From the NCBI RefSeq assembly GCF_003664255.1, contig NZ_RCCV01000004.1:814319-878318 (forward strand): 64,000 bases of DNA, in the 5' to 3' direction. The position numbers and the translations under genes are program-made. Positions 1 to 7,306 of the stretch are shown piece by piece. The stretch is from Micromonospora sp. M71_S20. GTDB taxonomy: Bacteria > Actinomycetota > Actinomycetes > Mycobacteriales > Micromonosporaceae. Below the pieces are notes generated by a model, which had not been told where the DNA came from, searched no databases, and worked only from the letters and a program-made list of their open reading frames with translations. How positions within the stretch are numbered: the first letter of the stretch is position 1; the number at the start of each line of letters is the position of its first letter.

Positions 1-308
1 CGGCCGATGCTGCCCTGCCGCTCGAAGACGAACCGTGGCGCGCGCGGCATGGTGGCGAAGTAGACGACGCTGCCGCCGCCGACGCAGTTGCCGCCGAGCA
101 CGCTCATCCCGTCGCCCACGGTGAAGTCGAAGATCCGGGTGTACGACGAGCCGAGCTTGAAGTCGTGGTCGAACTCCTCGCTGGACAGCCACGGTCCCCG
201 TTCCAGGACCACCACGCGCGCCCCGCCCGCGGCCAGGTGGTACGCGGGGATCGCCCCGCCGAAGCCGCTGCCGATCACCACGACGTCGGTGCTTGCGCCA
301 CTGGTCAT
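1..308 (-). CDS. GMC-family FAD oxidoreductase, N-terminal part (cut by window edge)
   Basis: Only the first 102 codons are inside the window. The N-terminus carries the Rossmann FAD-binding motif VVIGSGFGGAIPAYHLA followed by VVVLERGPW. A GMC-like segment DGMSVLGGNCVGGGSVVYFA follows, matching the flavin-loop region of glucose-methanol-choline oxidoreductases. The ATG overlaps the TGA of the upstream DUF5987-type gene (ATGA), so the two are translationally coupled. The family oxidises alcohols with FAD. From memory, an oxidoreductase called E9 belongs to nine-membered enediyne clusters, and this gene may be its counterpart, but the substrate cannot be inferred from this fragment. The family call is good; the pathway role is inferred from context. 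Confidence 0.85.
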   Translation of the reverse strand, partial: MTSGASTDVVVIGSGFGGAIPAYHLAAGGARVVVLERGPWLSSEEFDHDFKLGSSYTRIFDFTVGDGMSVLGGNCVGGGSVVYFATMPRAPRFVFERQGSIG

Positions 309-874
309 GCCGGACTCCCTGTGGGGGTGGTGTGCGGGTGCGGTCGCGACAGCGGGCGTCCGTACGAGTACTCGGGGAACCGCCACAGTCCGTCGTCGTC
401 GGGTCTGGTGATGCCGATCGCCAGCAGCCCCGGGTGCCCCGCGGCGAGTGCGTCGCGCGTGTTCATGTGGGCTGCGCTGTCGTAGGCCATGTTGCTGAAC
501 AGGGCGAGCCCCACCCACATCTCCTTCTCCGGGTTGTCCGGGGCGAGCAGGTGACTCAGCAGCGCGGTGCGATGGTCGAACGCGAGGCCGACGAAGGGCG
601 GCACCGCCGGGTCGAGGGTCAGGCCGTTGGCCTCGGCGTACCTGGTCGCGTGCGCGTTGAGGGCCTCACTGAGCGTGCCCAGCATCAGCGACACCCCGCC
701 GGCCGGGTCCTCCATCAGGGCCAACGCCCCCGACTCGACCGCGCCCCCGTCGGGCGAGACGCCGGCGATCGCCCGGTCGTCGGCGGACCGCTTCGTCCCG
801 GGGATGATGGTGTCGGCGAACGCCTCCAGCGTCAGCACGCGCGCCTGCTGTTCCTCGGGTGTTTCCGGTTGCAC
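305..874 (-). CDS. DUF5987-type protein paired with GMC oxidoreductase
   Basis: A 189-residue protein starting at GTG, with a strong AAGGAGGT ribosome site nine bases upstream. It opens with TPEEQQARVLTLEAFADTIIPG, which resembles the small-subunit (gluconate dehydrogenase subunit 3-like) partners of GMC oxidoreductases, and it ends with a Pro/His-rich tail (GRPLSRPHPHTTPTGSPA). I recognise it as the family NCBI calls DUF5987; no catalytic motif is apparent. Its stop overlaps the start of the GMC gene, so the two probably work as a pair. No signal peptide or membrane segment is visible. A chaperone or small-subunit role is inference. Confidence 0.75.
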   Translation of the reverse strand: MQPETPEEQQARVLTLEAFADTIIPGTKRSADDRAIAGVSPDGGAVESGALALMEDPAGGVSLMLGTLSEALNAHATRYAEANGLTLDPAVPPFVGLAFDHRTALLSHLLAPDNPEKEMWVGLALFSNMAYDSAAHMNTRDALAAGHPGLLAIGITRPDDDGLWRFPEYSYGRPLSRPHPHTTPTGSPA

Positions 875-1260
875 GGCGCTACCTCCTTAAGGGCGGGCGC
901 GTCGGTCTCTAGTCCCGCCGAGTCGTTTTCGGGCAGCCTTTTGCCAACGCCGGTAAAGGCGACGGAAGCAAGGGGTGAAATGGTGGTCGCCCGGAATTAC
1001 TCCGTGCGGCGCGGATGGTGCGCGAAGTTCTGCATAATCCTGGCTACCGACGCAGCTGGGACGCACCTCCTGTTTTGCTGAGGCCGATCACCGGCGGGCC
1101 GTGGGAAAGGTCAGCGAAACTGTGCGCGGTGGCGCGTCACGCAAATGTGCGGGCCACGTCGACCGGTGCCCGGGTCACCCGGAGTCGCCGCTGAGGCAAC
1201 GCCAGCTGCGGCGACCGCTCCGCGCGGCGGGGCGCCGCCGGTCGCGGCGGGTCGGGCGGG
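875..1260. other. Gene-free stretch between two leftward genes
   Basis: About 385 bases lie between the end of the SDR gene and the start of the DUF5987-type gene. The left half (about 900-1085) is less GC-rich than its surroundings and probably carries the promoter of the leftward DUF5987-GMC pair, but no convincing -35/-10 pair could be picked. The right half (about 1140-1260) is very GC-rich without a perfect hairpin. No additional gene was seen. Confidence 0.5.
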
Positions 1261-2334
1261 TCAGAGCGGGTTGGCGGCCCGGCGCGGCGCGGCGGTCGCC
1301 GGGAGCGCGGCGAGCCCGGCCTGGCGCCGGCTCAGCCGCCCGGTGCGGTGCAGCCAGCGCACGGTGTCGGTCATCGTCTCGTCGAGCGACCGGCTCGCCG
1401 GCCCGAGCAGTTCCTGGGTGGGCGTGGCGTCCATCGGGCGGGCGGTGGCGCAGAGGTAGATGGCGCCGTGCTCGGCGGGCAGGTGGACGGGCGACAGCCG
1501 CTGCGCCGCACTGACCAGGTGGCCCATCGGCAGCAGGGCGCGGGCCGGCAGCCGCAGGGTGGGCAGGGTCCGCCCGGTGACCCGGCGCAGCGCGTCGACG
1601 AACTCGCGGGTCGTGACGTAGCGGCCGGGGGCCGGGTAGCGGCGGGGTCCGCGCCCGGGTTCGAGCACCGCCGCGTGCAGCCGGGCCACGTCCCGCACGT
1701 CGCCGACGGGGAAGCCGCCGGTCGGCCACAGCGGCATGAGCCCGCGCAGCACGTTGCGTACCCGCGTCGTCTGGTCGCCCAGGTGGGGGTCGTCGGGCCC
1801 GAGCGAGGCCAGCGGGTAGGTGATCACCACCGGCGCCCCGTCGTCCTGGTGCCGGCGGGCGACGCGCTCGGCGGCGGCCTTGCTGCGCAGGTACGCCTCC
1901 CCGGGCGCGCCGACCGGCGAGTCGACGGTCAGCGGCGACCGCGCGGCCGGCAGCAGCGCCCCGAAGGTGGAGACGTGCACGATCGGGTCGAGGCCCGCCG
2001 CCCGCGCCGCCCCGAGCACCACCTCGGTGCCGCGCAGGTTGACCGCCGCCATCCGCGCCCGGTCCCGGGCGTCGAAGCTGTAGACGCCGGCGGCGTGCAG
2101 CGCGGCGGCGCAGCCGTCGGCGGCCCGGCCCACGGCGGCGGGATCGGTGACGTCGCCGGTGACCAGCTCGACCCGCTCGGCGTGGGCGCCCAGCGCGGTC
2201 AGCATCCGGCGGGCGCGGGACGGGTCGCGCACGAGCATCCGGACGCGGTGGCCGCCACCGAGGATGGCGGCCGTCGAGTGGGAGCCGATGAATCCGGTGC
2301 CACCGGTTACCAGGACCAGCATCGCGACTCCCAT
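1261..2334 (-). CDS. Extended SDR: NAD-dependent epimerase/dehydratase family protein
   Basis: A 357-residue extended short-chain dehydrogenase. The N-terminus has the nucleotide-binding motif LVTGGTGFIGSH, and the active-site YxxxK is in EAYLRSKAAAERVAR. It resembles dihydroflavonol-4-reductase/3-beta-HSD type reductases. The start could be the ATG at 2334 or the internal ATG at 2322 (protein starting MLVLVTGG), which has GGGAG a few bases upstream and fits the usual family N-terminus better. The gene is divergent from the AhpD-like gene at 2520 and shares its promoter region. A tailoring role in enediyne or peripheral-group biosynthesis is possible but unproven. Confidence 0.85.
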   Translation of the reverse strand: MGVAMLVLVTGGTGFIGSHSTAAILGGGHRVRMLVRDPSRARRMLTALGAHAERVELVTGDVTDPAAVGRAADGCAAALHAAGVYSFDARDRARMAAVNLRGTEVVLGAARAAGLDPIVHVSTFGALLPAARSPLTVDSPVGAPGEAYLRSKAAAERVARRHQDDGAPVVITYPLASLGPDDPHLGDQTTRVRNVLRGLMPLWPTGGFPVGDVRDVARLHAAVLEPGRGPRRYPAPGRYVTTREFVDALRRVTGRTLPTLRLPARALLPMGHLVSAAQRLSPVHLPAEHGAIYLCATARPMDATPTQELLGPASRSLDETMTDTVRWLHRTGRLSRRQAGLAALPATAAPRRAANPL

Positions 2335-2367
2335 GGGTGGGGGACTGGGGTCGTCGCCATCATCGGC

Positions 2368-2387
2368 AGGCCCCGCTGGCGGGGCCT
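2368..2387. promoter_or_regulatory. Perfect 9-2-9 inverted repeat in a divergent promoter region
   Basis: AGGCCCCGC, a TG spacer, then GCGGGGCCT. It sits between the divergent SDR gene and the AhpD-like gene. There is no T-tract after it and no upstream gene to terminate, so it may be an operator or an mRNA leader hairpin. Confidence 0.4.
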
Positions 2388-2519
2388 TCTCCGAAGGTGC
2401 TCAACCGGTGCCGACCGCGTCATCCGGGCCGCCGGACTCCCAATACTGGCAGTGCCGCAGTCGTCGGGAGCCGCCGTCGTGACCGTCCGACGGGGGCGAC
2501 GCGGAGCAGGAGGCAGATC

Positions 2520-3593
2520 ATGATCGCTCGTCGGGTGGCCTCGTCGGTGGTCCAGCGCCAGGTCAACTACGTCACGCCGGTCCCGCCGGGAGCCGCACGA
2601 GGGCTGGTGGACACCGTGTACGCGCAGGTCGCGCAGGAGATGCAGCTCGTCGTGCCGCCCGCGCAGCTGCACTCCCCGTCGCCGGAGGTGCTGGCCGCGT
2701 ACTGGATGGTCATGCGGGAGCCGCTGCTGCCGACGGAGCCCCTGGACCGGGCGACCAAGGAGGCGGTGGCCGCCGCCGTGTCGGTGGCGAACATCTGCCC
2801 GTACTGCGTGGACATGCACAGTGTCGGGCTCTACGAGCTGTCGACCGAGCACGACGCGGAGGCGATCGTGGCCGACCGGCTCGCCGAGATCACCGACCGG
2901 CGCATCCGCGACGCGGCCGAGTGGGCCCGTACGGCGCACCAGCCGCGGACCCCGCGGCCGGTCCTGCCGTTCTCGGAGCGGGACCGCCCGGAGCTGGTCG
3001 GCGTGGTCGTGGGCTTCCACTACATCGCCCGTGTGGTCAACGTCTTCCTCCCCAACTTCCTGCTCCCGCCGGGGCTGGCGCCACGGGCACGGCGGCGCCT
3101 GAAGCGGGGCATCGGCTGGATCATGCAGGGGACGCTGCGCGACCCCCGGGCGCCGGGCCGCTCGGTGGGGCTGCTGCCGCCGGCGCCGCTGCCGGCGGAG
3201 GCCGGCTGGGCGGCGGGCAGCCCGCACGTGGCCGGGGCGATGGCCCGCGCGTACGCGGCGTTCGAGGCGGCCGGCGAGCGGGCCGTTCCGCCGGCCGTCC
3301 GGGAGCTGGTCGCGGAGCGCCTCGACGCCTGGCGGGGGGAGGAGACCGGCCTGAGTCGACAGTGGTGCGAACGACTGATCGCACCGCTGCCCGAGGCGGA
3401 GCGGGCCGCCGGCCGCCTGGCCCTGCTGACCGCGTTCGCCTCCTACCAGGTCGACAAGGAGGTGGTCACGGAGTTCCGCCGCCACCGGCCGGGCGACGCG
3501 GCCCTGGTCGACGCGGTCGCCTGGGCCAGCTTCGCGGCGGCCCGCCGGATCGGCGCGTGGTACGCCCCCGCCAGCTCGCCGGAGCCGGTCTGA
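2520..3593 (+). CDS. Carboxymuconolactone decarboxylase/AhpD-like protein
   Basis: A 357-residue protein with the AhpD-type redox motif CPYCVDMH near residue 97, within the helix typical of carboxymuconolactone-decarboxylase/AhpD folds. The protein is about twice the length of a single AhpD domain; a second segment around residues 270-340 (LTAFASYQVDKEVV) may be a degenerate repeat without a CxxC. The ATG at 2520 is chosen because GGAGG lies eight bases upstream; the reading frame is open further upstream but has no ribosome site there. AhpD-family CxxC proteins reduce peroxides or act as thiol antioxidants. A protective role against oxidative chemistry in the enediyne producer is inference. 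Confidence 0.8.
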   Translation: MIARRVASSVVQRQVNYVTPVPPGAARGLVDTVYAQVAQEMQLVVPPAQLHSPSPEVLAAYWMVMREPLLPTEPLDRATKEAVAAAVSVANICPYCVDMHSVGLYELSTEHDAEAIVADRLAEITDRRIRDAAEWARTAHQPRTPRPVLPFSERDRPELVGVVVGFHYIARVVNVFLPNFLLPPGLAPRARRRLKRGIGWIMQGTLRDPRAPGRSVGLLPPAPLPAEAGWAAGSPHVAGAMARAYAAFEAAGERAVPPAVRELVAERLDAWRGEETGLSRQWCERLIAPLPEAERAAGRLALLTAFASYQVDKEVVTEFRRHRPGDAALVDAVAWASFAAARRIGAWYAPASSPEPV

Positions 3594-3706
3594 CGGATTC
3601 CCGACCCGGACTGAGCAACATCGGAGGCGTCTGCCCGTGTCCGGGTCGACACGCTGGGTGAAGGTGAGGCGCTCTCGTGCGCCCGTCACCCTCTCGAGGA
3701 GGAAAC

Positions 3707-4285
3707 GTGACCAGCAACCAGACGACCCTGCCCGGCGCGTCCGGGCGTTGGGCGACCCTGAACGGAGCGCACCACCGGACGGCGCTGAACCTCTTTCTCC
3801 TGATCGTGCTGGCGCACTGGGCCGAGCACCTGGTGCAGGCGTACCAGATCTGGGGTCTGGGCTGGTCGCGGCCGGAGGCGCGCGGGGTGCTCGGCATGCC
3901 GTTCCCGTGGCTCGTCAGCTCGGAGTGGCTGCACTACGGCTACGCGATCGTGATGCTCGTGGGGATGTGGATGCTGCGGCCCGGCTTCGTCGGGCGTAGC
4001 CGGGGCTGGTGGACCACCGCCCTGGCGATCCAGTTCTGGCACCACATCGAGCACCTGCTGCTGCTGTTGCAGGCGCAGACCGGCCGGCACCTGTTCGACA
4101 GCCCCGTGCCCACCAGCCTGCTGCAGGTCGTGATCCCCCGGGTCGAGTTGCACCTGTTCTACAACACGGTCGTCTTCGTGCCGATGGTGATCGCGATGTA
4201 CCTGCACCTGCGGCCCTCCGTGGCGGAGGCGGAGCAGATGTGGTGCAGCTGCCGGCAGCCCGAGGCCGCGGCGCAGCCCTCGTGA
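3707..4285 (+). CDS. Multi-pass membrane protein with intramembrane histidines (unknown function)
   Basis: A 192-residue protein starting at GTG after a GAGGAGG ribosome site. About four hydrophobic helices are visible. Histidines recur inside or at the ends of them: AHWAEHLVQAYQ, a segment starting FWHHIEHLLLL, and ELHLFYNTV. That pattern could bind metal or heme, but I do not recognise a named family. The C-terminus ends MWCSCRQPE, with two cysteines. The GTG start of the CopC-like gene overlaps this stop, so the two are coupled and likely act together at the membrane. A copper, iron or heme link is inference from the histidines and the neighbour. Confidence 0.75.
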   Translation: MTSNQTTLPGASGRWATLNGAHHRTALNLFLLIVLAHWAEHLVQAYQIWGLGWSRPEARGVLGMPFPWLVSSEWLHYGYAIVMLVGMWMLRPGFVGRSRGWWTTALAIQFWHHIEHLLLLLQAQTGRHLFDSPVPTSLLQVVIPRVELHLFYNTVVFVPMVIAMYLHLRPSVAEAEQMWCSCRQPEAAAQPS

Positions 4286-4896
4286 CCACCGTGGACGACG
4301 CCCGCCGGCCCGAACCGCCCGCACCGGCGACGTCGGTCGGGGCGGTGCAGCGGGCGGCGATCGTCGTGGCGGCCGGTGTCGTGCTGTCGGTCCTGGCGCT
4401 GCTCGTCTTCGGCAGCCCGGCCGCGAGCCGGAGACTGGTGCTCAACCCGGGCGACGGGTCGGTCGTCGGGGCCGCGCCCGCCGAGGTGACGCTCACGCTC
4501 GGCGGCGCCGAGTCGGCCGATAACGTGCACCTGGCCGTCACGGGACCGACCGGGGCGACCGTCTCGACCGGGAGACCGGCCGTCCGCGACGGCCGCCTGG
4601 TCGTGCCGGTGCGCGACGCAGGCCCGGGCGCCTACCGGGTCGCCTACCGCGCCGGGCTGCCCGACGGTCGGCAGGTCGCCGGCCTGGCCGGCTTCACCGT
4701 GACCCCCGGCGTCGTCCCGGCCGGCCCCGTCGCTGCGCCGATCGACGACCCGGCCGCGAGCGCCGGGCACGACCACGCGCGCATTGACGGCATCAACGGC
4801 GTGCTCCTCCTGCTGGACCTGGGTCTCGTCGGGGTGGCCCTGCTGTTGATGTTCCTGCGGCCACGGCGCGGGGCGGGCCCCGTCGAGGGCCCGTGA
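4282..4896 (+). CDS. CopC-like domain protein with two membrane anchors
   Basis: A 204-residue protein with an N-terminal membrane segment or signal anchor (residues ~20-47), an extracytoplasmic CopC-like beta-sandwich (LVLNPGDGSVVGAAPAEVTL) and a C-terminal membrane helix (residues ~165-190) preceded by a His-rich GHDHARIDG. CopC/YobA proteins bind copper outside the membrane. The usual N-terminal copper-binding histidine of mature CopC is not seen here (the segment reads SPAASRRLVLNP), so metal binding may be altered or moved to the GHDH motif. The start is the GTG overlapping the TGA of the upstream membrane protein. The fold call is fairly good; copper function is uncertain. Confidence 0.7.
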   Translation: MTTVDDARRPEPPAPATSVGAVQRAAIVVAAGVVLSVLALLVFGSPAASRRLVLNPGDGSVVGAAPAEVTLTLGGAESADNVHLAVTGPTGATVSTGRPAVRDGRLVVPVRDAGPGAYRVAYRAGLPDGRQVAGLAGFTVTPGVVPAGPVAAPIDDPAASAGHDHARIDGINGVLLLLDLGLVGVALLLMFLRPRRGAGPVEGP

Positions 4897-4993
4897 CCCG
4901 GCCCGGACGGCGGCCACCCCGGCGCCGCAACGGCTGGTGACGGCCCGCGCGGCAGTCCGCCGCCGCGGCGGATGAGCGCACAGCGGAAGAGGC

Positions 4994-5042
4994 GGCCCCG
5001 GCCGGCGCGCGGCGACGATGAAGTCACCCGCCGGCCGGGGCC
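4994..5042. terminator. Hairpin with a 14-bp perfect stem ahead of the first DUF1702 gene
   Basis: Arms GGCCCCGGCCGGCG and CGCCGGCCGGGGCC are separated by a 21-base loop. It lies between the CopC-like gene and the DUF1702 gene, 31 bases before that start codon. It could terminate the upstream unit or act as an attenuator in the leader of the next gene. Confidence 0.5.
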
Positions 5043-5072
5043 GGCGTCGTCGTACCGACAGGGGGATCTGCC

Positions 5073-6068
5073 ATGCCGACGGTACTGGGCTCCGTACGTC
5101 GACTGCTGATGGCGCCGACGCTCGCGGACGTGACCTTCGCGCGTCGGGGCTTCCCGGGCCCCGCCACGGAGGTCACCCGCCGGCTGGAGGCGGTTCCGCA
5201 GTCGGTGGTCTGCGGGTTCGAGTGGGGCATCGACACCCGCGACCCGTGGGAGCTGGAGCGCCGGCTCGCCCTCGTCGACCGGGAACTGCTCGGCTTCGCC
5301 TACGAGGGCGCCACGATGGCCTGCACCATCCTCGACGTCATGGGGCCCCGGCGCGGCACCCGCACCCGCGACCTGCTGCGGGGGCCCGGCGCGCCCCACC
5401 TCTTCCTCGCCTACATCGGCATCGGGTTCGCCATGGCGCGCCTCCCGCGGCCCCTCTGGCGGCACGTGGTGCCCGATCTCACGGGCTCCCCGTACCACCC
5501 GACGATGACCTGGCTGGCAGTGGACGGCTACGGGTTCGACCGCGCCTACTTCGACCTCGACCGGTGGGTGACCCGGCAGGAGCGGCTGGCGGCGTACCCG
5601 TGGCAGGGGCACGGGGACTACTTCGCGCGGGCCACCGACCAGGGCCTCGGGCGGGCGCTGTGGTTCATCCACGGCGCCCGCACCGCGGAGGTGGCCGGGG
5701 CCGTGCGGGCCTTCGCCGCCGACCGGCACGGTGACCTCTGGAGCGGGGTGGGGCTCGCCGCCACCTTCGCCGGCGGCGCCGACACCGAGGCGCTCGTGGC
5801 GCTGCGCGGCGAGGCCGGCGGTTGCGCGCCGGACCTGGCCCAGGGCGCGGTCTTCGCCGCCAAGGCCCGCAGCCACGCCGGGTACGTGCCGGCGCACAGC
5901 GAGGCGGCCATGCACGCGCTCGGCGGGTGCTCGGTGGCCGCCGCCGCGGCTCTCGCCGACGACGTGGCGGTCCGCGCGGAGCCGGCCGGGCGGCTGCCGG
6001 CGTACGAGCTCTGGCGGCGCAACGTCCGCGCGCACTTCGAGCCGGCCGGCGTCGGTCACGACCACTGA
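5073..6068 (+). CDS. DUF1702 family enediyne protein (UnbL-type), copy 1
   Basis: A 331-residue protein of the DUF1702 family, which occurs in enediyne cassettes as UnbL. Family blocks visible: GFAYEGATMACTILD, GFAMARLP, DGYGFDRAYF, DQGLGRALWF, GLAATFAGG and DLAQGAVFAAKAR. It shares all of them with the paralogue starting at 6271. No signal peptide or membrane segment is clear. The ATG follows GGGGGA by about seven bases. It is separated from the second copy by a strong hairpin, so it is probably its own transcription unit or the end of one starting at 3707. The biochemical role of the family is unknown; involvement in making the enediyne core or its polyene precursor is inferred from its conserved presence. 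Confidence 0.88.
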   Translation: MPTVLGSVRRLLMAPTLADVTFARRGFPGPATEVTRRLEAVPQSVVCGFEWGIDTRDPWELERRLALVDRELLGFAYEGATMACTILDVMGPRRGTRTRDLLRGPGAPHLFLAYIGIGFAMARLPRPLWRHVVPDLTGSPYHPTMTWLAVDGYGFDRAYFDLDRWVTRQERLAAYPWQGHGDYFARATDQGLGRALWFIHGARTAEVAGAVRAFAADRHGDLWSGVGLAATFAGGADTEALVALRGEAGGCAPDLAQGAVFAAKARSHAGYVPAHSEAAMHALGGCSVAAAAALADDVAVRAEPAGRLPAYELWRRNVRAHFEPAGVGHDH

Positions 6069-6102
6069 GCCCGCCCGCGTCGCCCGCCGTGGCGGCGCCG
6101 TG

Positions 6103-6140
6103 CCGCCCCGGACTCCGTGGACCCACGGAGTCCGGGGCGG
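6103..6140. terminator. Perfect 18-bp stem hairpin after DUF1702 copy 1
   Basis: Left arm CCGCCCCGGACTCCGTGG (6103-6120), AC, then the exact reverse complement (6123-6140). It sits 35 bases after the stop of DUF1702 copy 1. There is no T-run, as is common in high-GC actinobacterial terminators. An A+T-richer stretch (6141-6270) follows and probably holds the promoter of the main enediyne operon. Confidence 0.75.
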
Positions 6141-6270
6141 ACGTGAACGTTTCGAATAGTTGCGATGAATGCGCAAATTTGAAGAAATCAACTCATCGCG
6201 CGCTTGTCATCATCAAAACAGATGTCCATCCCTGTTCGACGGAAACACCGACCCTTTGGGGGAACGTGCG
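6141..6270 (+). promoter_or_regulatory. Probable promoter/leader region of the enediyne PKS operon
   Basis: About 130 bases of markedly lower GC content between the terminator hairpin and the second DUF1702 gene. It includes a small inverted repeat, TTGCG-N7-CGCAA (6160-6176). No -35/-10 pair could be assigned with confidence, but position and composition suggest the operon running from 6271 to 15503 starts here. Confidence 0.45.
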
Positions 6271-7233
6271 ATGCAGAGCCTGCGTGATCTGCGGCGCAGA
6301 ATCCTGACGCCAGATATCTCCGACACAAAAATGGACGTACGCGGATTCCACGTCAAGGACGAGGAATCGAAGGCGCTGCTCGAAACCGTCGGCGCCTCAT
6401 TCCTCACCGGTTACGGATACGCCGCCGAGGCGCCGACCGCGGCGGCCGCCGAACGTCGCCTGGAAACGGTGCCGACGCGTTTTCGTGGCTTCGCGTACGA
6501 GGGCGCCGGGATGGGCTTCGCCGTCCGGGACGCGCTGCGGCCGGGCCGCCCCCGGCACGTGGCGAACCTGCTCGCGGGCCGGGGCGACGCGCACGTCTAC
6601 ATGATCTACGTGGGCGTCGGCTGGGCGATGGCGCGGGTGCCGCGGATGCGCTGGGGCCGGCTGCACGCCCCGGATCCGCTGCTGCGCTGGCTGGTGCTCG
6701 ACGGCTACGGCTTCCACCAGGCGTACTTCCACACCGACCGGTACGTGTACGGGCAGTACCGCCACCCGCGGTTCCCCTGGCCGGCCGACGGTCCACAGGG
6801 GTACGCCGACCGGGTCATCGACCAGGGCATCGGCCGGGCCACCTGGTTCGTCGGCGGCACCGACGTGGACCGGGTGACGGAGATCTTCGGCGCGTTTCCG
6901 GCGCACCGGCGGGCCGACCTGTACGCCGGGGCCGGCCTGGCCGCCACCTATGCCGGAGGGGCCACCGAGGCGGACCTGCGCCGCTTCCGCGACCGCGCCG
7001 GCGACTACCGCGTGGACCTCGCCCAGGGCAGTGCCTTCGCGGCAGGGGCCCGGGTACGAGCGGGTCTGGTCGTTCCGCACAACGAGATCGCCACCCAGGT
7101 GTTCTGCGGCGTGTCGACCGCCGAGGCGGCGAAGGCCACCGACGTCACCGTGCCCGCCGAACCGCACGGAGCTGAACCCGCCTACGAGCGGTGGCGACGT
7201 GCCATCGCCGCGGAATTCGAGGGGTGGTGCTGA
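6271..7233 (+). CDS. unbL: DUF1702 family enediyne protein (UnbL-type), copy 2
   Basis: A 320-residue DUF1702 protein directly upstream of the enediyne PKS. It shares with copy 1 the blocks RGFAYEGAGMGFAVRDAL, GVGWAMARVP, DGYGFHQAYF, DQGIGRATWF, GLAATYAGG and DLAQGSAFAAGAR. The ATG at 6271 (protein starting MQSLRDLRRR) is preceded by GGGGGA; the frame is open further upstream without a ribosome site. This copy is the more likely canonical UnbL (E5-type) cassette member because it abuts the PKS gene. The family's molecular function is not established. High confidence in family, low in mechanism. Confidence 0.88.
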   Translation: MQSLRDLRRRILTPDISDTKMDVRGFHVKDEESKALLETVGASFLTGYGYAAEAPTAAAAERRLETVPTRFRGFAYEGAGMGFAVRDALRPGRPRHVANLLAGRGDAHVYMIYVGVGWAMARVPRMRWGRLHAPDPLLRWLVLDGYGFHQAYFHTDRYVYGQYRHPRFPWPADGPQGYADRVIDQGIGRATWFVGGTDVDRVTEIFGAFPAHRRADLYAGAGLAATYAGGATEADLRRFRDRAGDYRVDLAQGSAFAAGARVRAGLVVPHNEIATQVFCGVSTAEAAKATDVTVPAEPHGAEPAYERWRRAIAAEFEGWC

Positions 7234-7306
7234 GCGTGGCGCCCCGAGTCCCGATCGAGTCCATGCCCCGGCGATCCACCATTACGCGCGACAACGGAGA
7301 AACCTC

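Noticed and set aside
6950..7306. In-frame upstream extension of the PKSE by 119 codons
   Set aside because: It overlaps the DUF1702 gene in another frame, has no ribosome site, and the GTG at 7307 gives the normal PKSE N-terminus (TRIAVVGMACRYP).
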